Source: CAIQJJ01 sp964606085 (GTDB taxonomy: Bacteria > Chloroflexota > Anaerolineae > Anaerolineales > UBA4823). From it: a stretch of 64,000 nt of DNA. The DNA lies in the NCBI GenBank assembly GCA_964606085.1, contig CAZSFD010000014.1, forward strand, positions 1 through 64,000, read 5' to 3'. Each line of letters opens with the position of its first letter. Within the stretch, counting starts at the first letter, position 1. The position numbers and the translations under genes are program-made. Below, piece by piece: positions 35,305 through 43,824 of the stretch. The notes under the pieces were generated by a model, which was not told the origin of the DNA, searched no databases, and was given only the letters and a program-made list of their open reading frames with translations.

Positions 35305-36573
35305 ATGACCCCCGTTAGCGAAGAAAACGTCAACCGGCTTTCCCGCCCATCAGACTTGAAGATCACCGACATGCGCGTGGTCAATCTGCGCCATTTGCCG
35401 ATGGATGAAACCCTCATCCGTATTGACACCAACCAGGGCCTCAGCGGCTACGGCGAAGTGCGCGATTGGGCCAGCAAAACCTACGCCCTGATGCTCAAAA
35501 GCCGCATTTTGGGTGAAAACCCCTGCAATGTGGATAAGGTCTTCCGCAAGATCAAGCAGTTTGGCTATCACGCCCGGCAGGCGGGCGGGGTATGCGGCAT
35601 CGAAATGGCGCTGATGGATTTGGCCGGCAAGGCCTATGGCGTTCCGGCCTACATGCTGGCGGGCGGCAAGTTCCGCGACAAAATCCTGTGCTATTCTGAC
35701 ACCGAATCGGAACCCGATGGCCTGGCGATGGGCCAGCGCCTGAAAGAGCGCATGGAGCAGGGCTTCCGCTTCTTGAAGATGGATTTGGGCATCGGCTTGC
35801 TGCGCAACGTGCCCAACGCCCTGATCGCCCCGCCTGGCATGCTCGACCGCTACGACATCATGCACCCCTTCACCGGCATCCAGATCACCCAGATCGGTAT
35901 TGATTGGCTGTGCAATTATGTGGAACAGGTGCGCTCGGTCATTGGCTACGAAGTGCCGCTGGCGATCGATCACATCGGCCACATTGGGTTGGAGTCGTGC
36001 ATCCGCCTCGGTCAGGCGCTCGACAAATATACCCTGGCCTGGTACGAGGACATGATCCCCTGGCAGTATACCGACCTGTACGTGCGCCTGTCGCAATCGG
36101 TCAACACCCCCATCTGCACCGGCGAGGATATTTATCTCAAAGACGGCTTCAAGCCCTTGCTCGAAGCACGCGCTGTCGGCATCATCCACCCCGATCTGGC
36201 TTCTTCCGGCGGCATCCTGGAGACCAAGAAGATCGGCGATATGGCCCAGGAATATGGCGTGGCGATGGCCATGCACATGGCTGGCACGCCGGTGGCGGCC
36301 ATGGCGGCTGTCCACTGCGCTGCGGCCACCGAAAACTTCCTCGTCCTCGAAAATCACTCGGTGGACCTGCCCGAATGGAACGACCTCGTTACCGACATGG
36401 AAAAGCCGCTGATCCAGAACGGCTACATCACCGTCCCCGAAGCCCCCGGCCTCGGCTTTGGCGAACTGAACGAAGAAGTGGTGCGCAAATACATGGATGA
36501 ACGCGACCCCGGCTATTTCGAGCCGACCGACGCCTGGAATAACGAGCGCTCGCACGACCGCCTGTGGAGCTGA
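35305..36573 (+). CDS. Mandelate racemase / muconate lactonizing enzyme family (enolase superfamily)
   Basis: 422 aa. The capping domain starts near 20. In the barrel, LKMDLGIG carries the Lys-x-Asp pair. The metal ligands appear as Asp in LAIDHIGH, Glu in LAWYEDMIP and Glu in ICTGEDIYL. A His in AMAMHMAGTP completes a typical active site. Such enzymes abstract a proton next to a carboxylate, most often dehydrating or epimerising sugar acids; the exact substrate cannot be read. TAGGAG lies upstream of the ATG. It is paired with the DUF362 gene. Confidence 0.88.
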   Translation: MTPVSEENVNRLSRPSDLKITDMRVVNLRHLPMDETLIRIDTNQGLSGYGEVRDWASKTYALMLKSRILGENPCNVDKVFRKIKQFGYHARQAGGVCGIEMALMDLAGKAYGVPAYMLAGGKFRDKILCYSDTESEPDGLAMGQRLKERMEQGFRFLKMDLGIGLLRNVPNALIAPPGMLDRYDIMHPFTGIQITQIGIDWLCNYVEQVRSVIGYEVPLAIDHIGHIGLESCIRLGQALDKYTLAWYEDMIPWQYTDLYVRLSQSVNTPICTGEDIYLKDGFKPLLEARAVGIIHPDLASSGGILETKKIGDMAQEYGVAMAMHMAGTPVAAMAAVHCAAATENFLVLENHSVDLPEWNDLVTDMEKPLIQNGYITVPEAPGLGFGELNEEVVRKYMDERDPGYFEPTDAWNNERSHDRLWS

Positions 36574-36586
36574 TCTGAGGCTATTC

Positions 36587-36667
36587 ACCACAAAGGACAC
36601 AAAGGGACACGAAGGGTTTTCCCTTGGTGAACCTGGCGATACGAAGTATCGCGGTGTCCTTTGTGGT
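36587..36667. repeat. Structured palindromic repeat (ACCACAAAGGACAC type)
   Basis: A perfect 14-bp outer stem (ACCACAAAGGACAC 36587-36600; GTGTCCTTTGTGGT 36654-36667) encloses two inner hairpins: AAGGG-TTTT-CCCTT (36612-36625) and GCGATAC-GAA-GTATCGC (36636-36652). The whole would fold into a cruciform or three-way junction. From memory, CACCACAAAGGACAC-type runs recur between genes in many environmental genomes. It fills the gap before the metallopeptidase gene and replaces any Shine-Dalgarno sequence. Confidence 0.8.
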
Positions 36668-36676
36668 TTTAAAACG

Positions 36677-37348
36677 ATGCAGATCGATCAAATCATCCGC
36701 TCGAAACGCAAAACGGTGGCGCTGATTGTCGAAGCCGATGGCCGGTTGGTGGTGCGCGCCCCGCTGCGCCTGGCCTTGCGTGATATTCAAAAATTTGTGG
36801 ATGCCAAACGTGCGTGGATTGAGCAGAAACAGGCGTTGGCGAAGGCGCGGCAGCCTGCTCCGCAACCGGCCAACCGCTACGCCGAAGGCGAGACGTTTCT
36901 TTACCTGGGACAGCGCTACCCCTTATCGCTTGTCGCTTCGTCCCGCCCGGCGCTGCGCCTGGAAAACGGGCGCTTTCTGCTGTCGAAAACGGCCCTGGCG
37001 CAGGCAGAAGATTTCTTTGCCGAGTGGTATCGTCAGCAGGCCCGCCAGGTTTGCACAGAGCGGGTGGTTTTTTATGCTGCCAAAATGGGGGTGACGTATG
37101 AGCGCATTCGCATCTCCTCGGCGCGCACGCGTTGGGGTTCGTGCAGCAGCCGCGGCACGCTCAGCTTCACCTGGCGGCTGATGCTGGCCCCGCTGGATGT
37201 GGTGGATTACGTGGTGGTACACGAACTGGCGCACCGCCGCGAACCCAATCACTCGCCGCGCTTCTGGGCGGTGGTGGAGCAGTTCATGCCTGATTATAAA
37301 AAACGCCGCGAGGCCCTCAAAAAGGCCGCCGCGGCGTTGCGTTGGTAA
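36677..37348 (+). CDS. SprT/YgjP-like zinc metallopeptidase (DUF45)
   Basis: 223 aa from ATG 36677; the longer open frame upstream only translates the palindromic repeat. The conserved block is ERIRISSARTRWGSCSSRGTLSFTWRL, then VVHELAHRREPNHSPRFW with the HExxH-type zinc site (His, Glu, His) and the further His of the PNHS motif. Family members are annotated as M48-like peptidases or YgjP hydrolases; the true substrate is uncertain. The protein is cytoplasmic. A strong bidirectional terminator follows three bases or so after the stop codon. Confidence 0.9.
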   Translation: MQIDQIIRSKRKTVALIVEADGRLVVRAPLRLALRDIQKFVDAKRAWIEQKQALAKARQPAPQPANRYAEGETFLYLGQRYPLSLVASSRPALRLENGRFLLSKTALAQAEDFFAEWYRQQARQVCTERVVFYAAKMGVTYERIRISSARTRWGSCSSRGTLSFTWRLMLAPLDVVDYVVVHELAHRREPNHSPRFWAVVEQFMPDYKKRREALKKAAAALRW

Positions 37349-37390
37349 AAAAGACTTCCGCAGTCTGTTGGCAGACTGCGGAAGTCTTTT
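37349..37390. terminator. Bidirectional rho-independent terminator
   Basis: A perfect 17-bp stem (AAGACTTCCGCAGTCTG and its complement) with a TTGG loop is flanked by A-runs on the left and TTTT on the right. It sits between the convergent metallopeptidase and GH30-like genes and can end both transcripts. Confidence 0.9.
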
Positions 37391-37412
37391 GCGTGTACCG
37401 GGGGAGAGCGCA

Positions 37413-38789
37413 CTATTTCAGCAAAACCACCACGCTAAACTTGGGCAGTTGAAATGCCAGCACGCCATCGGCGGTGGTGAGCGTTTCGCCAGGCTGGTTG
37501 AGCGCGGCTTCGCTGTGGATGGTCATGGTGTAAGCGCCGTCGGGCAGTCCGCTGAAACGCACGTTTTCGGCAATGCCGTTGTTGACGATGTACAGGCTGA
37601 AGCCGCCATCGGGCCGCATCCCCGCGGCGAAGACGATATTGCTGGTGTCGCGCGAGCTGCCGACGATTTGCGTCCCCGGCGGGAAGGCTGCATCCATTTG
37701 CCGCAGCATTTCGAGCGCGGGGTAGGGGGTGTTGCCATCGTTCAGCGCATAGTCGCCGCCCATCATTTCCCAGTAATAAAATGTTGTGGCGCGGCTCATT
37801 TTCAGCACGCGGGTATAGGAATAGGCCAGCCGCCGGGCATTTTGCCAGCCCGGAAATTCCTTTGAGCGCCGCCACAGTTGCGCATCCCAGCCGCCCTCGG
37901 TGCAGCGGGCTTCGAGGCCATTTTCGGCGGCCCACTGGCTCAGCCGGGTAATCGTTCCGTCGGCCACATTGACGCCATCCCAATTGTGGAAGGCCAGCGG
38001 CCCCAGGTAAGGGCGGATGTCATCGTTGGCATAGATGCCCTGGGCATATTCCAGGCAGCCGCCAATCGAGGAGCAATCGGCCAGCAGCCAACGGGTGTTC
38101 AGGCCCAATTCGGCAAACCGTTTGCCGCCCAGGCGGATCATTTCGGCATAATCGGTGGGTGAGAGCAGCACATTGATGCCGATGTTGGCTTCGTTGAATG
38201 AAAAATAGGCCACTTCCACGCCGTAGGTTTCTTGCGCATGGAGCAGCCAGGCGGCGATGGCTTCGATGGCTTCAGGATAGCGCTCCCGCGGGATGATCTG
38301 CGCGCTGCCGTTGTTGGGATTTTCCACCAGCCAGGCGGGCACGCGCCAGATACTGGCGGTCAGTTCCACGCCTTGCGCCTGAAGTTGCTGCATGAGTTCG
38401 AAGGTGGCGTGATTGTGGGCGTCGTCTACGAAGGCGGCGGGGTCGGTGGCTAGCGGGTCATCGTTGTCGTTGACCGGCTCCCAGGCATCCAGTTCGATGG
38501 CGAGGCGGGCAAAGCGCGGTTGCAGGATTTCGAGATTGAGCGCCGAGATGGGTTCGGTGGCGGTGGTGGTTTGCCCAAAGTAGTGGATGAAGTTGCCACT
38601 GCCGATATGCGCCACAGTTTGCAGTGGTTGATCGGGATAAATTTCAAAGGCGGCAACGTAGGGCGTGATGGTGGGTGGGGGCTGTGTGGCCGTGGGGAGC
38701 GGGGGCTGTGTGGCCGTGGGTGCGTTGCGGCAGCTTGCAAGCAGCCAACCTAACAGGAGCAGGGCAGTAAGTCGGGCTATGTCAGTCAT
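37413..38789 (-). CDS. Secreted lipoprotein glycoside hydrolase (clan GH-A, GH30-like)
   Basis: 458 aa from ATG 38789, where a lipoprotein signal begins (MTDIARLTALLLLGWLLAS, then Cys20). A Thr/Pro linker follows. The TIM barrel carries the likely acid/base Glu200 in YFSFNEANIG and the likely nucleophile Glu298 in CTEGGWDAQ, spaced as in GH30-type enzymes. A C-terminal beta domain follows (SLYIVNNG ... LPKFSVVVLLK). It probably cleaves beta-linked polysaccharides outside the cell. The start overlaps the end of the GH63-like gene by eight bases, so the two glycosidases form an operon. It ends just after the bidirectional terminator. Confidence 0.8.
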   Translation of the reverse strand: MTDIARLTALLLLGWLLASCRNAPTATQPPLPTATQPPPTITPYVAAFEIYPDQPLQTVAHIGSGNFIHYFGQTTTATEPISALNLEILQPRFARLAIELDAWEPVNDNDDPLATDPAAFVDDAHNHATFELMQQLQAQGVELTASIWRVPAWLVENPNNGSAQIIPRERYPEAIEAIAAWLLHAQETYGVEVAYFSFNEANIGINVLLSPTDYAEMIRLGGKRFAELGLNTRWLLADCSSIGGCLEYAQGIYANDDIRPYLGPLAFHNWDGVNVADGTITRLSQWAAENGLEARCTEGGWDAQLWRRSKEFPGWQNARRLAYSYTRVLKMSRATTFYYWEMMGGDYALNDGNTPYPALEMLRQMDAAFPPGTQIVGSSRDTSNIVFAAGMRPDGGFSLYIVNNGIAENVRFSGLPDGAYTMTIHSEAALNQPGETLTTADGVLAFQLPKFSVVVLLK

Positions 38790-40347
38790 AGAGAAATTCT
38801 GCCAGCAGTAAAAATACCGATGCCGTCCATGAATAGCCAGGGCAGCGCAAGCCTTTGCCGCTGAGGGCATCGTAATTTTCCCAGAACCCGTTATCCTGGG
38901 CGCACAGGTCACAGAAGCGCTCGGCCACGGTGCGGGCGAGTTTCTTTTCGCCAGCGTTCACCAGGCCGTCGAAGATCAGGTAGGTGGCGGGCGCCCAAAT
39001 GGGGCCGCGCCAGTAACCATCGGGGGTGTATTTGGGTGAGTTGGTCGCTTCGCTGGCCAGGCCCCAGCGGGTCAGGAAATTGCCATCGGGCTGTAAATCG
39101 GCCACCAGCGCTTTACGAATTTCCTTGGGCAAGCGCTCGCCCAACACCAGGGGGATGTAGTTGAGCAAAGATTGGCTGGCCACGGCCTGGTTTGCGCCAT
39201 CGAGAGGGGCGAAGAAGTGATCCTTTTGGACGCCCTGCGACAACAGGTTTCGTAGTTGCTCCTGCGCGCGGCGCTGCCAGCGGCGGGCAGCCTTTTTCTT
39301 GCCCAGCGCCTCAGCGATAAAGGCCAGCCCTTCGCATTGCAGCACCAGGTGAGCTGCCAGGTCTGCGCCTTCGGTGGGGTAGCCCTGGTCGAAAACGGTG
39401 GCGTTATCCCAGCCTGAGTCGTTGCCGTGGTGATATTGGCACATGCCATCGCCGTCGAAGTCGCGGTAGGTGTACCACCATTCGGTAAAGCGGCTGAGCG
39501 GTTTGTAGATTTCGGCCAGGGCGGGTTGTGATTTTTCCAGGCCGATGCGTTCGACCAGCTTTTTGATCGCCCAGCCCTGGATGGGTGGTTTGTTGAAGCT
39601 GTACAAAACGTCGAGATCGTAGGCCATATCGGGGATGCTGCCGTTGGGATCCTGGTGATCGAAGAAGAGCAGCACCTGATCCCAGGCCAGCAGCGGGTCT
39701 GCCCTGGCAACGGCCAGCGCGTTGAAGCAGTTATCCCACGACCAGATCGCATTCATCCACGCTTTGCTCATGTAAATGGCCGGGCGCGTCAACTGCCCAT
39801 CATCGGGAACGATGCAATTCCACAGCAAGAACCAGGCGATTTCAGCCGTGGGGCGATATTTCTCGGCCACAGACGGGAGGCGTGCGGCCCAACGTGCATA
39901 TTCCTTCTGACGGGCGTTCAGCGCCTTCGCCAGGGTTGGGAAGGGGGCCTGCCAGAAGTCTTCGTATTCCTGGAAGCGCAGTGCGCCGCGCCGCCCGCTG
40001 AAATCCACGCTGCCATGTGGGTTTTCTGTGGTGGCCGGGTTCAGTTGGATGGTGGTCTCATCGCCGGCGCGCAAGTGATGGATGCCGCGCCCCGGCCAGT
40101 CGACCAGGCAGTGTTGATCGTCGGCGGGGCGGTAGTGGGTGGCAAATTCTTTACAGGGCAGCAGGCGCAGGGTAACACCCTCGGTTTCAAAGGTGAGGGT
40201 ATTGCCGCTGGCAAATGCCAGGGTGAGCGAGCCGCCGCCTTCGGCGTGCAGGTCGAGGCGGTGGGGTTGGGCGGTGCTGGTGTAGGCCACCTCGACGCCA
40301 TCGCGCAGCAGCGCCAACTCGAAGAAATCGGCAGCCCAATCCGACAT
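38782..40347 (-). CDS. GH63/MGH1-like alpha-glycosidase ((alpha/alpha)6 barrel)
   Basis: About 521 aa from ATG 40347; an ATG at 40482 would add a 45-residue tail with no homology. Motifs of clan GH-G: MNAIWSWDNCFNALAVARAD, FFDHQDPNGSIPDM, GNDSGWDNATVFDQG with the likely acid Asp, DGYWRGPIWAPATYLI and FWENYDALSGKGLRCPGYSW with the likely base Glu. The family includes trehalase-like, mannosylglycerate- and glucosylglycerate-hydrolysing and processing alpha-glucosidases. There is no signal peptide, so it acts in the cytoplasm. It is coupled by an 8-base overlap to the secreted GH30-like gene, suggesting outside cleavage followed by inside processing. Confidence 0.85.
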   Translation of the reverse strand: MSDWAADFFELALLRDGVEVAYTSTAQPHRLDLHAEGGGSLTLAFASGNTLTFETEGVTLRLLPCKEFATHYRPADDQHCLVDWPGRGIHHLRAGDETTIQLNPATTENPHGSVDFSGRRGALRFQEYEDFWQAPFPTLAKALNARQKEYARWAARLPSVAEKYRPTAEIAWFLLWNCIVPDDGQLTRPAIYMSKAWMNAIWSWDNCFNALAVARADPLLAWDQVLLFFDHQDPNGSIPDMAYDLDVLYSFNKPPIQGWAIKKLVERIGLEKSQPALAEIYKPLSRFTEWWYTYRDFDGDGMCQYHHGNDSGWDNATVFDQGYPTEGADLAAHLVLQCEGLAFIAEALGKKKAARRWQRRAQEQLRNLLSQGVQKDHFFAPLDGANQAVASQSLLNYIPLVLGERLPKEIRKALVADLQPDGNFLTRWGLASEATNSPKYTPDGYWRGPIWAPATYLIFDGLVNAGEKKLARTVAERFCDLCAQDNGFWENYDALSGKGLRCPGYSWTASVFLLLAEFLYD

Positions 40348-40506
40348 ACTTTTTTCAGTAACCGCCCGGCGGGCGCTGGTTTTATAGAGCAACCGGTGGG
40401 TTTGTGAATGGGTGCGGGGTGTGATAATGAGAAATGAACCGGCCAGGGAGAAGGGGATGGTGGAAAGGTTATACGTTAACATATTTTCAACAACGGATGG
40501 ATTGGA

Positions 40507-41196
40507 TTAATCGAGCAGATAGGGTTTCATCGGCGCCCATTCATTTTTCCAAATGATCGGCACCATCATTTTGGTCAGATGGGCTGGCATAGATTGACTC
40601 ATCTCGGCGCGTTCGGCTGGGCTAAGGTTGTACAGCACGAACGCCAGCACCCACTCCGGGGGGCGCGAATACTGCTGGCTGTACTCGACCGTGCGGCGGG
40701 TGATGGTTCGTTGTTCTTCGGCGGTCAATTGCAAGGCGGTTGCAGAGTGGGCGGCGAAGTAATTTTCTTCAGCGGGGGCGTGCATCGTCCAAAGGATGCG
40801 TACATTGTTGCAGGCCTGGCTTAGTTGTTCGAGTACGGCGGTGGGCGGCGTTTCTGATGCCAGTTCCACGATGCTCGCTTTCAGCGCGTGGATGTGTGGC
40901 TGCATTTGTTGATGTTGTTCAATCAAGGGGGCCAGCCGCAAACCCGGCAGGCGTTCTTTGAAGTAAGGAAAGGTTACTTCTTCCTCCGCCTTGTGATGGG
41001 TTTCTAACACAGTTACCAGACAGTGCGCATAGCGGTAAAAGCCAACCTGTGTATCGGCGTCGAGACGGCCCTGCGGGGTGAATTTCTCGGCCAGGGCCAA
41101 GCTGCTGTGATGGGTGACTTCTAACCCGCGCGTGATCACCATGTGAATGCGCTGGAGTGCCTTGTGTAAAGCTAATTCGGATTCAGGGATACTCAT
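40507..41196 (-). CDS. Hemerythrin HHE-domain protein
   Basis: 229 aa. Residues about 30-160 form a four-helix HHE domain with iron-ligand candidates in VTHHSSLALAEKF, VLETHHKAEEEVTFPYF, LIEQHQQMQPHIHALK and MHAPAEENYF. Family members bind a di-iron centre and handle oxygen, NO or iron stress. The C-terminal helix (AERAEMSQSMPAHLTKMMVP) is not recognised. The gene is single, with its own extended -10 about 50 bases upstream. No signal peptide. Confidence 0.85.
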   Translation of the reverse strand: MSIPESELALHKALQRIHMVITRGLEVTHHSSLALAEKFTPQGRLDADTQVGFYRYAHCLVTVLETHHKAEEEVTFPYFKERLPGLRLAPLIEQHQQMQPHIHALKASIVELASETPPTAVLEQLSQACNNVRILWTMHAPAEENYFAAHSATALQLTAEEQRTITRRTVEYSQQYSRPPEWVLAFVLYNLSPAERAEMSQSMPAHLTKMMVPIIWKNEWAPMKPYLLD

Positions 41197-41248
41197 GGGA
41201 TGGGTGTCTATGCCGGTGACCTGTTTACCCGGATGACACGCTGTCGCA

Positions 41249-41257
41249 ATTGTATCA
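41249..41257 (-). promoter_or_regulatory. Extended -10 promoter of the hemerythrin gene
   Basis: TGATACAAT on the minus strand, with no evident -35. Transcription would start near 41242, leaving a leader of about 45 bases. Confidence 0.5.
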
Positions 41258-41282
41258 CCACACAGAACGGAAAAATCCTGCG

Positions 41283-41311
41283 TTGTTATTCAGAACCAAG
41301 TCTAGTAAAAT
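41283..41311 (+). promoter_or_regulatory. Promoter of the phosphodiester glycosidase gene
   Basis: TTGTTA (41283-41288), a 17-base spacer and TAAAAT (41306-41311). The start would be near 41318, leaving about 30 bases before the ATG at 41350. Confidence 0.6.
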
Positions 41312-41349
41312 CGGCAGGCTAAACGGCGATGACAAAACCAGGAAAAACG

Positions 41350-42594
41350 ATGTCGAAACAAAACAAACGCACCTTCTGGATCATTCTTTTCGGCGTGCTG
41401 GCGCTTTCGGGCGCGCTGATCCTTGCCAACTGGCGGGCCATTGGCACCCGCCTGGCCAACCCCATGCGCCAGGTGTTGGGCAAAGAGCGTGTTGCGCAAC
41501 TGGAAACCTGGGTCTTCGAGATTCAAGACCAGGTGACACAATGGAAATATGCCCTCGGCCTTGAAAAGCCCGACGCTCCTGCCTGGGCAGTTGCCGCAGC
41601 CACAGCCACTTCCCTGCCGCCTTCGGCCACGCCGCGGCCAACGTCCACTTCCATGCCTACCGACACGCCCACCGCTGGCCCAACGCCCACCGGGGCCACC
41701 CTCACACCGGTCCCACCGACGGCTACCCCTACCGAAACGCCCACCCCCACGCCCGCCTATTGGAATTTGCCGGCCCTCAGCCCCTTTGACGATCTGCCCG
41801 GGGAAGGCATCTGGCAGCCCTATCTCTACGACTCCGCCGGTGAAGTCGTTGGCCTGCGCACCTTTTTGCAGCCCGACCCCGAACGCCCCTACGCCGTCGT
41901 CGCCGTCGTCGCCATCGACCTGACGCGCACGAAACTGACCTACGTCCTTGGCCTGAAAGAACCCGCCATGCCCGACAGCAAACATGGCCTGGGCATCATC
42001 CCCCTTGAAGACCGTCAGCCCGGCAAACTGATCGCCGCTTTCAATGGCGGCTTCATCGCCGAACACGGTTATTACGGCGCCATGGCCGATGGCCTGACCA
42101 CGCTCGGCGCTAAAACCGGCCTGGCCACCCTTGCCATCTACAAAGATGGCCGCGTGCAGCTTGGCGAGTGGGGCCTCGACCTGGCCGATAGCCGTGACTA
42201 TCAATCCTATCGCCAGAACGCGCTCATGATCGTCCACAACGGGGTGATCAACGAGAAAGTCTACAACGGCAGCTACCTCGATTGGGGCGCTAACCTGGAT
42301 GGGACGATCAACACCATTCGCTCGGGCGCTGGCCTGAGCGAAGATGAGCGTGTGTTGTACTATTTCGCCGGGCCAAGCCTTTCGATGCCCGCCCTGGCCG
42401 AGGCCATGCTGCGCGCCAATGCCCACAACAGCATGTTACTCGACATCAACCCCACCCACGCCCATTTTGCAGCCATGAAGGTGGTAGATGACAAACTGAC
42501 CGGCGAAGCGCTCTACCCGGAGATCATGGATTTATGGGTGGATCGCTACCTGGGTCAGTGGGAGATGGATTTCTTTTATGTGACGGGGAAATAA
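41350..42594 (+). CDS. Membrane-anchored phosphodiester glycosidase (NAGPA domain) family protein
   Basis: About 414 aa from ATG 41350 (AGGA seven bases upstream); an ATG at 41329 is possible. A single N-terminal transmembrane helix (TFWIILFGVLALSGALILA) is followed by a charged segment and a long Thr/Pro stalk (about 85-135). The NAGPA domain then carries AVVAVVAIDL, KLIAAFNGGFIAEHGYYG and ALMIVHNGVINE. NAGPA-domain proteins remove alpha-linked GlcNAc from phosphodiesters; bacterial members are thought to work on envelope glycopolymers. It is a single gene between its own promoter and a strong terminator. Confidence 0.85.
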   Translation: MSKQNKRTFWIILFGVLALSGALILANWRAIGTRLANPMRQVLGKERVAQLETWVFEIQDQVTQWKYALGLEKPDAPAWAVAAATATSLPPSATPRPTSTSMPTDTPTAGPTPTGATLTPVPPTATPTETPTPTPAYWNLPALSPFDDLPGEGIWQPYLYDSAGEVVGLRTFLQPDPERPYAVVAVVAIDLTRTKLTYVLGLKEPAMPDSKHGLGIIPLEDRQPGKLIAAFNGGFIAEHGYYGAMADGLTTLGAKTGLATLAIYKDGRVQLGEWGLDLADSRDYQSYRQNALMIVHNGVINEKVYNGSYLDWGANLDGTINTIRSGAGLSEDERVLYYFAGPSLSMPALAEAMLRANAHNSMLLDINPTHAHFAAMKVVDDKLTGEALYPEIMDLWVDRYLGQWEMDFFYVTGK

Positions 42595-42624
42595 AAAACG
42601 GGCGCTGCAAGCGCCCGTTTTTTT
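42594..42624. terminator. Bidirectional rho-independent terminator
   Basis: ACGGGCGCT-GCA-AGCGCCCGT, a 9-bp GC-rich perfect stem with A-run and T-run flanks, between convergent genes. The stop codon of the minus-strand DUF362 gene lies within the T-run. Confidence 0.9.
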
Positions 42625-43717
42625 ACTGTATGTTCAATTCTTCCACCCGCAAATTCGCCAGGTCGCTGCGCCCCAGGCCGCGCTGGGCGGCGGCAGCCAC
42701 ATAAACGAGGTCTTCGGGCTGTAAGCCGAACAGCGTGGCGGTGTAGCTGTCGAGGGCCACGATGTCGCGTGAAACGATGATCGTGTCGGCTTTTTTGACT
42801 TCTTGCAAGCTGAAACCCGTGGGGCCGCCATCCATCATCATGCGCACGGCATCCATCACGTTCAGCGTCGGGCGCAGCACCGAGATCAGGTCGGCCAGGC
42901 GGTTGCCGAAGGTCTCGCCAAAAAAGGTCACTTCGGTATCGTGCATGGCCGGGCGGTTGGAGATGACCCCCATCAGGTTCTTCATTCCCAGGGTCAACCT
43001 GGCGTTGGCGTGATGCTTGGCAATGGGGACGTTGATGACCACATCGGCTTTGAGAATTTCTTCGTAGATGCCAAATTCCTGAAATTGCACGCCCTGTGGC
43101 GCAGGCGTGGCGATGAACTTCTCCACGGGCATCCACTCCATCACGCCGCCCGCCGCCTCCACCTGCTCCTGAATGCCGCTGCGGGCGTAGGCTTCGGTCA
43201 TGTTGCGTTGCCAGGTCTGATCCATCACGCGCACGCTGGCTGCCCCGGCTTCGAAGGCCATCTTGACGAGCGTGCCGACCACCCACGGGTTGGTGGTGGC
43301 GGCCCATTGGTAAGTGCGGAAATCTACGCAGATGTTGGGTTTGACGATCACGTTCGCGCCAGGGAAGACGAACTGCTCCATGCCACCCAGGGCGGCGATG
43401 GCGCGGCGCACCAGGTCTTCGGGTTCACCGTTACGGGCTACGATGATGTCGGGGCCGGGGGTGGGCGTGGCGGAGGGGGCGGGCGTTTCGGTGGGGATTG
43501 GCGCGTCGGTGGGTGCGCTGGTTGCACTGGGGGGAACGGTGAAGGTGGGTGGTGGCGGTTGGGTGGCCGTTGGCTGTGGGCGCGGCGTTTGGCTGGCCGC
43601 CGGCAGCGCCGCGGCAGGCGTGCTGGTTTCATCTACCCCGCAGGCCGCCAGGGCCAGCGCCGATACACTGGTTGCTGCAATGCGCAGGAATTGTTTGCGA
43701 GAGAGCGCCTTTTTCAT
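42623..43717 (-). CDS. DUF362 domain lipoprotein
   Basis: 364 aa from ATG 43717. The N-terminus has a Tat-like start (ALSRKQFLRIAATSVSALAL) ending in a lipobox AAC. A Thr/Pro-rich linker (about 30-80) leads to a DUF362 body: FPGANVIVKPNICVD, VRVMDQTWQRN, DVVINVPIAKHHANARLTLGMKNLMGV and LNVMDAVRMMMDGGPTGF. It is thus exported and membrane-tethered, unlike the cytoplasmic DUF362 protein at 34019. Only one Arg is present in the twin-Arg position (SRK), so Tat export is not certain. Function unknown. Confidence 0.85.
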   Translation of the reverse strand: MKKALSRKQFLRIAATSVSALALAACGVDETSTPAAALPAASQTPRPQPTATQPPPPTFTVPPSATSAPTDAPIPTETPAPSATPTPGPDIIVARNGEPEDLVRRAIAALGGMEQFVFPGANVIVKPNICVDFRTYQWAATTNPWVVGTLVKMAFEAGAASVRVMDQTWQRNMTEAYARSGIQEQVEAAGGVMEWMPVEKFIATPAPQGVQFQEFGIYEEILKADVVINVPIAKHHANARLTLGMKNLMGVISNRPAMHDTEVTFFGETFGNRLADLISVLRPTLNVMDAVRMMMDGGPTGFSLQEVKKADTIIVSRDIVALDSYTATLFGLQPEDLVYVAAAAQRGLGRSDLANLRVEELNIQ

Positions 43718-43767
43718 GGGCAAGGTGTCCTTTCGATACCGTTCTATATTCCGATACAATTAGTCGT

Positions 43768-43776
43768 ATTTTAGCA
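43768..43776 (-). promoter_or_regulatory. Extended -10 promoter of the DUF362 lipoprotein gene
   Basis: TGCTAAAAT on the minus strand. Start near 43761 and a leader of about 44 bases containing AAAGGA. Confidence 0.55.
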
Positions 43777-43824
43777 CCAAAACTTCCCCCATCGGCGCTT
43801 TTTTGTCAGCGGAATGCCCCCGTA

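Noticed and set aside
35350..36600. 416-codon open frame antisense to the enolase-superfamily gene
   Set aside because: The plus-strand gene has all catalytic residues and a ribosome binding site; the antisense frame has neither homology nor a start signal.
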